A DNA stretch of 64,000 nt from Isoetes taiwanensis (lineage: Eukaryota > Streptophyta > Lycopodiopsida > Isoetales > Isoetaceae). The number at the start of each line of letters is the position of its first letter. Position 1 is the stretch's first letter. The notes below the pieces were generated by a model. The model ran no database searches and was not told the origin of the DNA. It worked only from the letters and a program-made list of their open reading frames with translations. A program made the position numbers and the translations under genes. Shown piece after piece: positions 12,217-22,977 of this stretch. The stretch lies in NCBI GenBank assembly GCA_021234155.1, contig JAJEKV010000050.1, positions 8,468,765 to 8,532,764 of the forward strand, in the 5' to 3' direction.

Positions 12217-12611
12217 ACAAAGAAAAATTTTACGGTTGAAGATCTTGAGAGCTTGGTTGACCATCGACTCAAAGGTGTCTATGATAGGAACCAACTGCAA
12301 AAGATGATATTAACAGCTGCTCTTTGCACCCGTAATTCTGCTATTTGGCGCTCTTGCATGAATCAAGTAAGTTGCCTATTAAATGTGCAGTACTCGCTTT
12401 CAGTGTATAGTTTGCTGTTTGGGTCAATGGAATGCTTGTCTTTCTACAGGTGTTGAGATTGCTTACGGAAGAAGTTACTGATCCAGAATTGCTTGAAAGT
12501 TGGCTTTGGCATTCAAGGGACTTGGATACGATTGACGATGTCTATAACAGCAAAGAGTATCAAAATGACATCAACCGTCACCGAGCCCTTGCACTTGAAT
12601 GTGTAAAGTAG
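12217..12611 (+). pseudogene. Receptor-like cytoplasmic kinase (RLCK-VI type), last two exons
   Basis: Exon 12217-12366 reads a kinase C-lobe end: VEDLESLVDHRLKGVYDRNQ, then LTAALCTRNSAIWRSCMNQ, the plant kinase pattern 'VDPRL...YD...ALC...S..RP.M.Q'. It is followed by a GTAAGT donor. Exon 12450-12611 begins after TTCTACAG with VLRLLTEEV and ends with VYNSKEYQNDINRHRALAL and a TAG stop. That tail resembles the C-terminus of the RLCK class VI (ROP-binding kinase) group, which acts downstream of ROP GTPases. All catalytic motifs upstream are absent, so only a gene fragment was captured. Both splice borders are intact. Confidence 0.75.
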
Positions 12612-13857
12612 GAATCGCCAAGGTGTTCTTTTGTAACATCCTACATATCTGGGTGTTTATATACCTCAGATAAGTTGTAAAGCTATGTGTTATAGCCAGT
12701 TGTAATGTTCTGTTATAGTCTTCATCAGATGTAAATTTCTTCTTGAGTACATGCATTTCGAAGGAGGAAAAAATGCCGCTAATCTTTGTGAATAACTGAG
12801 TAAAACAAGGTGCTGCCGCACAAATGGTTGCCCGTATGAATGAGCAAAAAAGAAAAAAAGAAAGAAAACAAGGAAGAAAGAAACCGATTCTGGATGCATC
12901 AGTGAAGCGAAATCAAAGAAACATAGCCTACATGTGTAAATCTGCAGTTGGAATATCCAGGGCTGAGCTGTGGGGAGCTTTTCGATTAATCTGAATCACC
13001 ATGGCACCATTTGTATTTTGTCCTTTCTTTCTTCTAGCAACAGATAGCAAATATTGTCATTGCAGACTGATAATTCCTTTTAATTAGTAACGATGCAACT
13101 ATTTTAAATGTGCTCCTTTTGTTTGAAGAACATTACATGGATAACTTAGGAATGAAGGAAAGGCTCACTCTCCTATATGATTCAAAACACGAGTCTACTA
13201 AAAAAAGAAGAGAAAATCAATTGGAAGAATAATAGATAGATGATGCTTTTTTTAACTGCCACATCTCCTGCTTAAAATAACTAAATTATTCCTATCGGCT
13301 ATGCTTGAACTGTTCTAAGGATGTATTTGTGATTATGTAGGTCTAAGAAAATGAATATATGTATATTATGAGTTAGACAATTTCTACCAGAATCATCGTA
13401 GGTATTACACATGTTAATAGTAGGTATTGCACATACTAATAATAACGTGAGCTCCATAGACAAGAAAATAATAGCTTCAAGTATCAGATGTACAATATAT
13501 GAGCCATATTACTCGATACACAAGGGTAGGTTTCTCTTAGCGTGTTCTCTAATGTTCCTTGTTTTGTTACGTTGGTACGGAAGATATGTGAAGAGCCGAA
13601 GCGATCTGCAACTGCTCGAAGGAACTGCATCGCCAAAAAGCCTTGCAAACCGCGATCCAGCAAAGACACTAAATGGGCTTGCAAACTACTAAATGGGCAA
13701 CTAATCGTGCCTTGTATGTTTAATTAAAAGCTTACCTCATATGTTGTATTCCTTAAACTCAGTAAAACAATTACTGTATAAGGAGAAAATGATCATATGT
13801 GTCAATTAACATTCTTAACCATATCTTTATTAACTTTGGAATTTAATCCCAAAGAAA

Positions 13858-13886
13858 AGCCCAGCAACGCTGGGCACTTTTTCTAG
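13858..13886 (+). other. Helitron 3' terminus (hairpin plus CTAG)
   Basis: Palindromic stem GCCCAGC/GCTGGGC with an AAC loop, then nine bases to the terminal CTAG, followed by T. This defines the right end of the 8.6-13.9 kb Helitron. Confidence 0.85.
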
Positions 13887-14116
13887 TATGTATATATAGA
13901 TGCTTTTTTCATAGCAACCTTCCCGATGCGGGATCTATAATCATGATACTGCAAAAACATGCTATCTTCTAGGAATATGGAGATTATCTAAAAAAAATTT
14001 ATAATAATAAATAATGAATAAAATAGAACCCTATAAAGTAGCATGATGATGGAGTTCTGGACTAGTCCTAAATTTTATTAATCCCGACTCCAAGTGGGAA
14101 AAGCTGGTTCAAGATA

Positions 14117-14418
14117 AAAAATAATCACATTAGCTCACTGGAGATATTGGTTAAAGTAGTCTATTGAGTTATTTTGATAGAGGTTCGAGCCACCCTATTT
14201 CATAGTCTAAAATCTTAAGCAAAGCTGTATAGAGGTTCAATATTCCCTCAGAACCTTAGGCGAAATCGTATTTCATATTTCAAAATCATAGGCGCCTCCA
14301 ATCATAAATGATTATAAGCGAAAAGAGAGGTGCCCAAGGCTCCAACATATGATCTAGGCCATAGGATGGACGAATCCAATGACTGTGGTAGTCAGGGTGC
14401 ACCTCGTTTAGAATATCT
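14117..14418 (+). repeat. Second copy of the 8189-8495 core repeat
   Basis: From AATAATCACATTAGCTCACT through GGTGCACCTCGTTTAGAATA this matches the core of the small element at 8.2-8.5 kb with scattered substitutions and a short deletion. Here it lacks the flanking direct repeats. The two copies bracket the Helitron. Confidence 0.85.
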
Positions 14419-17400
14419 ACCTTGTTAATTTGAGAATTTCCGGTCTGGTGGGAAACATTTTTGGGCTTTTTTTTAAGTTATGTTCCTAAGGTTTTTAGAA
14501 ATTTGGGTGCCGAAAAAAGATCCCGATCTTCTAAAAATCAAGACATTTTGTTTCCGTATGATTTTGGCCTAGGTTTTTTGGGGTTTATGTTCTCGATCCT
14601 TTTTGGCAATCTTACCCAAATTGATTGTATGATTGCTCGCTTTGGCTCCACGATTACTAGATTGCAGGTGTCCGAGAGAGGCCGCTATTGCCATGCAATT
14701 TGGAATGTGCATCTGTCTTTGACGTGGTACGAAAAACCTCTTCTACAAAGGCAGTTGCATCATTGTTGCATGATCTGATGCATTTTATATATACATATAT
14801 TTTTTTTTAAGCAAGCAGAGTTAGCCACTGCCTGATGGCACTAGATCAATCGGATCTTCGAAGATTGGCCTCCAATCCGGATCATATGAGGTATAACAAG
14901 TTCTCTTAAAATATTTTTGATCAGTTAACTTAGATTTTTACCTTTCTTTCATCTGCTCATACTTTGTTGCCTGCGAAATCTATTACTTTGTCCATTAAAG
15001 CAGTTGTTTGATGAAGAACATGTTCTATGATGAGAAAAATGGGCCCATGCAAAGAGGTAATGTTGGAGCAGAGTGTATGCTTGGCCTGCAACAATCATTT
15101 GAAGCAGCTAAGTACGGTTCTGTGTAGTTCTCATCCTTTTTACCCTCGGTCTCAAATCACAATAAAAGCAATATCCATAATATGTTGTTGCTTTGGCTTG
15201 CAGGGTGTGCATAGATAGGCACCTCTAGACCTCTGTAAAATGGAATTGCAGGGTTGCTTGGAAGAAGATTTGGCAGTCCGTCGATATTGAAATGAAAGCT
15301 ATGCTTTCTGTTGTTTTGCAAGGACAGGGTTTCACGCATACACAAGTATAGTAATTATTGCTTCTTTATTACCTGATTGAGATGTTATTAGACCATTTGG
15401 TTGATTAAATTTTATATTGACATGATAGTTTCCAACAAATAGTGCTCAATATCTCAACTCTCTTCTTCCAGACTCATACGAGACAAAATTTAATCCATTC
15501 GCTGTCCTGTCCCATTTTCTATGTTGATGTTCTCTAATTTGCACAAATAGACAATCATATCAAATACAAGCATGCATGTATTTTCTTTCATTTGATTTAG
15601 TTTCAGATTTGATCTTATCAGTGTCAGAAGCAGCCACTGCATACAGAACCTCTAGAAAAAGGGAGCTCTGCTTGCATCTACTGTGTTACCCAGCTTCAGC
15701 TATTTGCGTTTGCTGGGTAAGTGAGTGATTTACATATAGTTTCATATTTCTGATTTTTAGCTTTGGGAATAAAGACAATGCCTGAAAAACATGGATTTTC
15801 ATTCCTTGCCTCTATATTGTCCATATTGAGATCATTTCATGTCATAATGTTTCCCAGTAGCCATACATGCTGATGCTACTGTCATATAAGTGGCTCTGTT
15901 AGTCCAGTGCGTTGTGTCTATTTCTACTTTCCTCTCCATGCGAAATAGTTTGCTGAGAAGCCGTGCTAATTCTTTTTTCCCAGTTAGCTTATAGCTTGGG
16001 TCTAAGTAGAGTAAAGCAAACTGAAAAGATTTTCTAGAAGTAAGTGCACGTGCCTCGGAGGGTCTCAAAGGGAGAGGCCGTGCCTTTAGCAGGTCGGGCT
16101 GGTGGTATTGTGCAAGTTTGCTTTTGATGAGAATGAGATAATGATCGAGCCCATCTCCTCTCTGCAAATAACTTTACACTAGATATATTGAAGCTCCCAA
16201 CAATCCAAGACATGGAAGAATAATGTTTTTATTCAAATTAGAACATTGGCATCTACAAAATCGGCTAGCTGCATGCTACTTTAAACTTGCATTTCCTAAA
16301 GCAATAGTGACTAAATGGTTATAAGCAGGCGAGGAAGACCAGAATAAAAATTCCCATGACACTAGATGTACTTGGTAATTTTGCATTTATTGAAATGTTG
16401 GTTTTCAAATGGGATATCGCATTTATCTTTGGTAGATTTTAACAAGAATTGAGCTTATGACAATGGGAGAATGTGCCAATGTCCTATATGGCGCAAAACC
16501 CCAGCAATAACAATTAAAGTGGTCACTGTATATCATTTGTCAAAAGGATAATGTAAGAGGTTTACTAAAGAGGATTTATGTTTTGCTCTTCCATGTGTGG
16601 ATCTATTGTTGGTTTGTTTTCTATATTACTGATTTCGTTGCCTTTCATGCAAAGGACCTTGAGCCAAAACATTTTGTTCAAGATGTTATCAGTTTGTCCA
16701 GCAACCCAATGTGCAAGGTAAAACCGCATGCACAATTCAAATCATGACTATTTCATCTGTTACATGTATCCAACTTTATTGTAGAGTTACATAAACGGAT
16801 GAAGGATTGAGGCTTTGTTCTAAGGCAACTAATTTATCTGTTATCCTTGCTGTATTTTACTACTGCCCATGCGAATTCTATATTGGCTAATGTAGGATAC
16901 GGCTCAATTTTTAGTATTGATGCTTTGTTCTAAGGAAACTAATTTAACTATTATCTTTGCTGTATTTTACTGCTGCCCATGTGAATTCTATATTGGCTAA
17001 TGTAGGATTAATTTTCAGTAATGTATACCAATGGAGCAATGAATATGCCCAAGGCAAGGGGGTTATGAAGATGACCAAATATAGAAAAGTTAAAGGCACT
17101 GCCCTGAATTTTATGCTAACCTCCTCTGCAGTCTTCCTTTCATTGTAGACGTCTCAACCCTACATATTATTACAATTTGTTCCATTGTATTCCTGCAAGT
17201 ATGAGAATGTGCTCCCAGGTAAGCACATTTCTTTTCACATAGTTGGCAAGCTTTTGTTATTGAAGCACAATTTTCTATTAAACTTGCCTGCATAATTGGA
17301 CAAGTATCTTGGTAAGACTTGCTATTCATTTGTATTCATTGTCCTTGGTTGCCTAATTGTCTATTGTACATGCTACGTGCTGTTTTCACAAGCATTCTTT

Positions 17401-18732
17401 AAGCCTATTGCAGTTTACTAAGGTTTATCAAGCATGTTAGGGTCTGTTTAGAACGGATTGTTTACTTTTAATTTATTGCACGTGGTCTTTGTTTTTACAA
17501 ATGCTAAAAAGAACAGTTTTATGCCATCAGACTTCAATGATGCCAAATGTCACCCTTACAGCATGCATACACTTTTAGTGTTTCTATGCTTTTAAAGAAC
17601 TTGGAAGAAATAAGTCTGATACCATGGATTTCTTTCTAGACTTTTTTTATTTCATATGTGCCTCTTCTTATTATGATGAACATCGAATGTTAAGTGACAC
17701 AAGATGGCAAAACCACAGCAGTAGAACTTGCATTAGAAAAAATATTATATTCATGACCACACCATAAGAAGACAATAGAGTGAAGATAAGGTGACAAATT
17801 GATTGAAGATATTGGCATCAACCCTTATATATTGTTCTCCAACAATATGAACAATATGCTTGGCAATTTATCTTCGAATAATTGTTTATGGTACTTCTCT
17901 TCTAGAAGCCCCTACATGAGAGACATAAACCACTATGTGCATGATGAATTCTAGAGGGTGGTATAGTAGAGGAAGATAATGAGTCTGAAGGTGGTATGGT
18001 AGAGGAAGATAATGAATCCTACTTCCAAGGGAGCGAGTAGATTAGAAAGTAAAAGTGCTAGATTATGCTGTAATGACATTTCTGCAACATTGTACATGGC
18101 CAAAGGTGTCCAAATTTGATTAGAAAAAAACTACAAAAAGTTAGGTCCACTATTATATTCAATCTCCAAGTCCTAGTTGGCCCAATTGTTGATGGCCCAA
18201 AACTACTCCATTCAAATGTCATTATAATTAAGGAACGAAATTAATACTCAAATGTCACTATAATTGAGGAATGAAATCAATACAACCATTTGTTGCAATT
18301 TATTTTAACTACAAAGTGTAATTATTATAAAATCAATAACATCCCAAAAATTCCTGCATATCTATATAATTCCATTTTTCCAAAGTTGTGAACATAGGAC
18401 GTGTTTCACAGTCGTATTTTAGCCTTTGAAAGTTTGAATTATGTGATGACCTTTTTTTTTCCTTTGAAAGTTTGAATTATGTGATGACCTTTATTTTCTC
18501 AGAATACAAGACATTCCATATTTCCTAGCAACTAGTTGCAAAGCTCGGGCACCATTACTATCTCCCATATTCCAACAAAATGGATTGGTAAGCCACACAC
18601 ATATTTTCCTATTGCATTCCATGACCTATTACGTAGTTCAAATACTAGAGACTCAATTTATTCACAACCATCAAGACTTCATCAAAATAAATCATGAGTA
18701 ATGCTAAAGACCACTAACTCCCTCCAAACCAA
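14419..18732. other. AT-rich region without a firm gene; several local duplications
   Basis: Short exon-like pieces occur, such as LEPKHFVQDVISLSSNPMCK at about 16,660-16,718 followed by GTAAAA, but they do not assemble into a recognisable protein. Local duplications: about 110-bp period at 16,811-17,020 (TTTGTTCTAAGG...); about 35 bp near 18,212-18,285 (CAAATGTCA-TATAATT-AGGAA); about 40 bp near 18,424-18,492 (CCTTTGAAAGTTTGAATTAT); and GGTGGTAT-GTAGAGGAAGATAATGA near 17,958-18,014. The region holds no tRNA or rRNA that I can see. Confidence 0.45.
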
Positions 18733-19176
18733 AGAATAGAATAGAATAGAATAGAATAGAATAGTTTTTTTATCGTCCACTGAGACCAATCGGCCTATGG
18801 GACCTAGAAGGAGCGCATCAAACTTATTACTGTCCGGGTTAAAAAATCCCCACCCCGAAGGGTTTTCGAGGGAAAAACCGTGGCAGTAATAAGAATGTTG
18901 TCAAACTGTACAAGTATACATCATCATGAAATAAATGTGTATGTACATGTCAAGTGCGTGCCCGAGGACATAGCCGATCTCGCATGTCCATGACCTCCGG
19001 AAGGTATGATCCTAGCATCCGTGACGGATGCCGCGCTCAATGTCACTATAGCGGCCGGCCGGGCCCGACCAACTCAAAGATAGCGTCCGGATTTGATCAT
19101 ATGCCGGGCAACATGAGATTCATCCTCAATGACTCCCATTTGGCGGCATTGACAGAGCTCCTGCCCCCGACGTGGC

Positions 19177-22100
19177 TCACCAATCCATCCGCCGTCTCAA
19201 TTCAAGATGATGTGCCCCTCGCGAATGGAGGCAATGAGTCTCAAGGCTTTTCATGGGCAAGTGGGTGCGCATGTAGCATTGTGGGCCTCGCTCCAATGTG
19301 GGATTTATGTGGCGCCGTAGTGTCTTTGCCTTGACTGCTTCAAGGGCGGCATCCCAAAGCTTGCCGATGAAGCAAGCGCCAAGATATTGCCTCAAGCTAT
19401 GGCGATCTGGCCTCTGTTGCACATGTATGCACCTCGTGTTCTCGCACATTCCATCTAGCCATCCATTGAGCTCTCTTTTCCTCCAAAGCAGCCTTGAGGC
19501 GCTAGGCCCCATTGCCATGATATAAGCTAGTTTTGGGAGACGAGCATCGTCCATGTTGACCACCTTCTAAAATAGACAATGTGGCGATCAAGGGCACCCT
19601 CAAGAGGCAAGAATCCTGCTTCCCGCAAAGAGAATTTGATATGGGACCGTGGACTTCACCCCTAGTGCTCGTACCAAGAAGGCTTTCTGCACCTGCTCCA
19701 AGTCATTCCAAGTCATAGTTACCGAAAACGAAAACGGAATGAAAACGGCAAGTTAGAATTGAAAACGAAAACGAAAACGGGAACGAAAACGGGAACGAAA
19801 ACGGCAAAAAAACGGCAAGGTCTTGAAAAAATCAAAAAAAAAGGCAAGTTCTCAGGAAAACTCCTTTTTATTCCTTATGTATCATATATATAGGAATTTG
19901 GCAAATGCATATCTGTTGGGAGATATATTGATCAGAGCATTAGCAGAACCTACTGATATCCTTTTACACTGCCAAAGAAAGGGGCTTAGTTGTGGAACTA
20001 ACAAGGAGAAGATACATGTTCACCTTTAGGTGCATTTGTGGCTTTCTAAAATTTATGTTTGATAGCCCATCAGCTTATGCAGTATGATAACCCAACAAGT
20101 TTCGAAATAGAGTTTCCCTACCATTTTAAAGGCCATCTATGGTGAAAGCTTCTGACATTGCTATCAGACTTTGATAGGCCTCTTTTGGAGTCTTCCAGCC
20201 AACCTCAGCAAAGTATATTCGCATTTCTCAAATCCGAAAATTTTGTTTATGAGACAAATCCCTCTAATTTGTGAAGTATACAATTTACGCACAAAGAATC
20301 GCATTTGTAATCTAGCCTTCAAATTCAACCATTTGCTTGTACAATTTCTACATTGTTCAATAACTATATCAATTAAAATATATCAATTAAAGTGGTCACC
20401 AGAGGATTGACGCTATGAGAAATATATAAAGAAAGATGTTCCATCTAAAACATAATAATGATTGGCAGAGCAATATCATGATATCCTCAATCACACGACA
20501 AAAACCATCTTCCATTCAATGGATGTAAATTCATAGGTTATCCTTCCATCAATCACTTGATCCGCAATCGCCTATTTGTGCTTCCTTTTCCCCGTTGCCG
20601 CCATGACTCAACAAATAACCGAAAAGAATGGGAAAAAATATCAATAATAACAAAATGAGCTTGCTACCTAGTATGAAGTGTATCATGTCAGAACTAATAA
20701 AAGACTTGTCGGGTTTATACTTTGCCGCAAAATGCAAGCAATATATGTAACAGTTTATCCTTGCCGCAAACATTTACGGACATGATGAATTTGATGCTAC
20801 AACAACCTAAATCATAATTCAAAATGATAAAAAAACATTGCAAATATGGAGACCAAGTGCTGCTGTTTGTAATGCTTCAGAAATCGAAATATGGAGAAAA
20901 GAAATTTCCAGATAGTGGAAATACATAGGCAGAGCAAAAAACGAAATGTATTGACTGATAGACAATGAATAGACTGATAGAAAATGGAAAAACAAAAAAA
21001 CCTGGTCGCCCTTTGTTTTCAGAATGCATGAATCAAAACCTGAATATATGCTGCTTGAATCGAAACTTACAGCAACCTGATAGTGCTTATTTAATAAGTA
21101 GTGGTCGAACTATGGTCTGGGCAGAGATTACAAGGACTGTAAAAATTCTTACCTTGCATTGCATAAGAAACCTATGCATATTTGAATCAGGTCGAATGTT
21201 TGATGGCTATGGCAGGTCGAAATGTTATTCTATGTTTGAGCAGCAGGTCGAAATAAGCAATGGCTATGGCAGGTCGATTCAAGGCCACGAAATCCGGACT
21301 ATAAGGCAATGGGCGCTTGCTTTGCTTGAAGACTGAACTGACAGATTCATATGCATAATGAAAATAGAAATCGAAATGCAAAATACCTGCCTTCTTCTTC
21401 TTCTTCTTGAATCGACCTGTGGAATGGTAAATCGAGCTTGTTGAGGAGTTGCCGGATGGGCTGGAGCTACCTTGAATCGATTGGAAACAGGGGCGCAGTT
21501 CTTTGCCTCAATTTTTTACCTCCAAAGCATAACAGGGCACGAACGAAATTTTCTCCAAAAAATTTCTCTTACCAAAAACGGCCGTTTTTTTCTAAAAAAC
21601 GGCGCAAAAAAACGCCACGTAGGCGTTTTCAACATGGCGTTTTTTAAATGCACGTTTTCACCTTTGAAAACGGCCTTAGGGGAAAATTAAAAAAACGGCA
21701 AAAAAATGGCGAAAACGGCCGTTTTCGGTAACTATGTTCCAAGTAGCGAGGGATACTACTGGGCCCCATACTTCAACCCCGTATAAAAGGACAGGCTCCA
21801 CTAAGACTTTGAACAGGTGTGACTGATGGGTCCAATCATACAACTCCGCTCTATGACTATTGTTTTGCATTGCATATAGTGCTTTCCAACCCGCCGTAAC
21901 TTCGAGATGTATGGATGTGTCCCGGTGCATAGTAGACGGAAACTCCACTCCCAAATATTTGTATGTGGATGCTACTTCCACATTCCGCCTCCCTCGAATC
22001 GGAAGGAGGGGATCCTCTACCGTCGTGGAAGATGATATGAAAACCACCTTAGTCTTGGCCAAGTTGACGCCAAGATATCGTCGCTTGACAAAATGTGTCC

Positions 22101-22511
22101 GTGGCATCGAGATGTCGTTGCATGTCCGCTGGTGTGTAAGCTAGAGGTCCACATCATCAATATATTAACCGCTTGATGATCCGTAGAGAAGGTGAGCCCC
22201 GTCGCCCCATTATCGCCAAAGCCAGCTCTCCAATTGATCAATGTAAAGCCCAAACAATGTTGGGGAGAGAGGGCATCCCCGGCGAACCCCGATACTACTA
22301 TCAAATGGTTGGCTTGTTACCACAAATCGACCCGAGCATCTTTCATAAAGCTCGCATTAATCGCGATTCGCAAATCTACGGAACCCCCAACCGTCGCAAA
22401 TCTTGCCCATAGTTTTTCCCGAGGCACGATGTCAAATGCCTTTGCAAAATCCACGAAGCAACAATATAGATCCTGATGGCGGTTCCTGCTGTCTTCAACC
22501 AGAGCTCGCAA
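19177..22511 (-). pseudogene. LINE reverse transcriptase fragments
   Basis: Minus-strand frames show RT motifs: CFVDFAKAFDIVPREKLWAR (22.3-22.5 kb, motif A); a broken catalytic region with GDGAHLL-like reading near 22.2 kb; then STYKYLGVEF and LVEPVLLYGVEVWGPVV (21.7-22.1 kb), the thumb region. Past the inserted transposon the protein continues at 19,177-19,563 with YIMAMGPSASRLLWRKREL and a Trp/His/Cys-containing C-terminus. Multiple frame shifts make it non-coding. The exact clade is not determined. Confidence 0.75.
19714..21736. mobile_element. hAT-like non-autonomous DNA transposon, 2,023 bp
   Basis: Ends are inverted: CATAGTTACCGAAAACGAAA on the left and its complement (…CGTTTTCGGTAACTATG) on the right. 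The 8-bp sequence TTCCAAGT lies directly outside both ends (19,706-19,713 and 21,737-21,744), a perfect target-site duplication of hAT length. Arrays of GAAAACG/AAAACGG words line both subterminal regions, typical of transposase-binding sites. No transposase frame is visible. The interior has a repeated word GGCTATGGCAGGTCGA near 21,200-21,275. It sits inside the LINE reverse transcriptase, so it is younger than that LINE. Confidence 0.88.
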
Positions 22512-22947
22512 TGTGAAGATGTGGTCAATGGTTGAGTGTCGAGGTCTGGATCCCCGCCTCGGTGAGGGCCCAGATCTCTCTTTGCCTCGCCTTGCCCGTC
22601 AACCGCCGAGAATCCCAAAAGCAATTTTGCAAACACCGAACTGACCATGATAGGGACATACACTTCAACTATAACATTGTTGCTTGCATATTGCAACAAA
22701 AGTTTCTATAGGTTCCTAAAGCCTATCAATGCGTCATCACAAAATCATTTCATTAGAAGCATCATATATACAAAGACAACACACTATAACATTTCTACAG
22801 GTCAACATTTAAGATCAAATCCATAATTTCGTACACAAATGGTTTTTTATCTTCATCAATGAATCTCAACGGCTTGCTCTATATACCCTTGCCCCCTCCA
22901 AGCCACATTTTTTGTCATGAAATAACCACCTCTTCAAATTCCTATTA

Positions 22948-22977
22948 AAGCCCGGCAACGCCGGGCTTCATAACTAG
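22948..22977 (+). mobile_element. 3' terminus of a second Helitron
   Basis: Stem AAGCCCGGC-AAC-GCCGGGCTT, then CATAA and terminal CTAG followed by T. It has the same architecture as the Helitron end at 13,886. The matching TC end was not identified upstream, so the size of this element is unknown and it may enclose the LINE and hAT insertions. Confidence 0.65.

Larger units (their letters stand above)
8615..13886 (+). mobile_element. Helitron carrying captured gene exons
   Basis: The left end begins TCTATCTATATATAATAATA after an A (8615, or TC at 8619). The right end is a GC-rich hairpin (GCCCAGC-AAC-GCTGGGC) followed by CACTTTTTCTAG and then T. TC at 5', a subterminal hairpin, CTRR at 3' and insertion between A and T are the diagnostic Helitron features. 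There are no inverted repeats or target duplication, as expected. No Rep/helicase gene is present, so the copy is non-autonomous. It contains purple acid phosphatase exons and the last two exons of an RLCK-VI kinase, all on the same strand, so a chimeric transcript is possible. Confidence 0.8.
18733..22700 (-). mobile_element. Non-L1 LINE on the reverse strand, split by a DNA transposon
   Basis: Read on the minus strand, the element runs from a reverse transcriptase near 22.5 kb down to a pentanucleotide tail at 18,733-18,762 (AATAG units on the plus strand). Just inside the tail is a 3' UTR motif with a GAAGGGTTTTCGAGGGAAAAA hairpin-like segment that recurs at 33.0 kb. A microsatellite tail instead of poly(A) distinguishes it from the L1 copies here. 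It is interrupted at 19,714-21,736 by a hAT-like element. Confidence 0.7.

Noticed and set aside
15832-16167. Minus-strand 111-residue frame that looked organelle- or intron-maturase-like
   Set aside because: No motif could be confirmed, and the composition is compatible with noncoding DNA.
20965-21336. 123-residue frame inside the hAT-like element as a transposase
   Set aside because: No hAT dimerisation or zinc-finger motif; the composition reflects the repeated GGCTATGGCAGGTCGA words.
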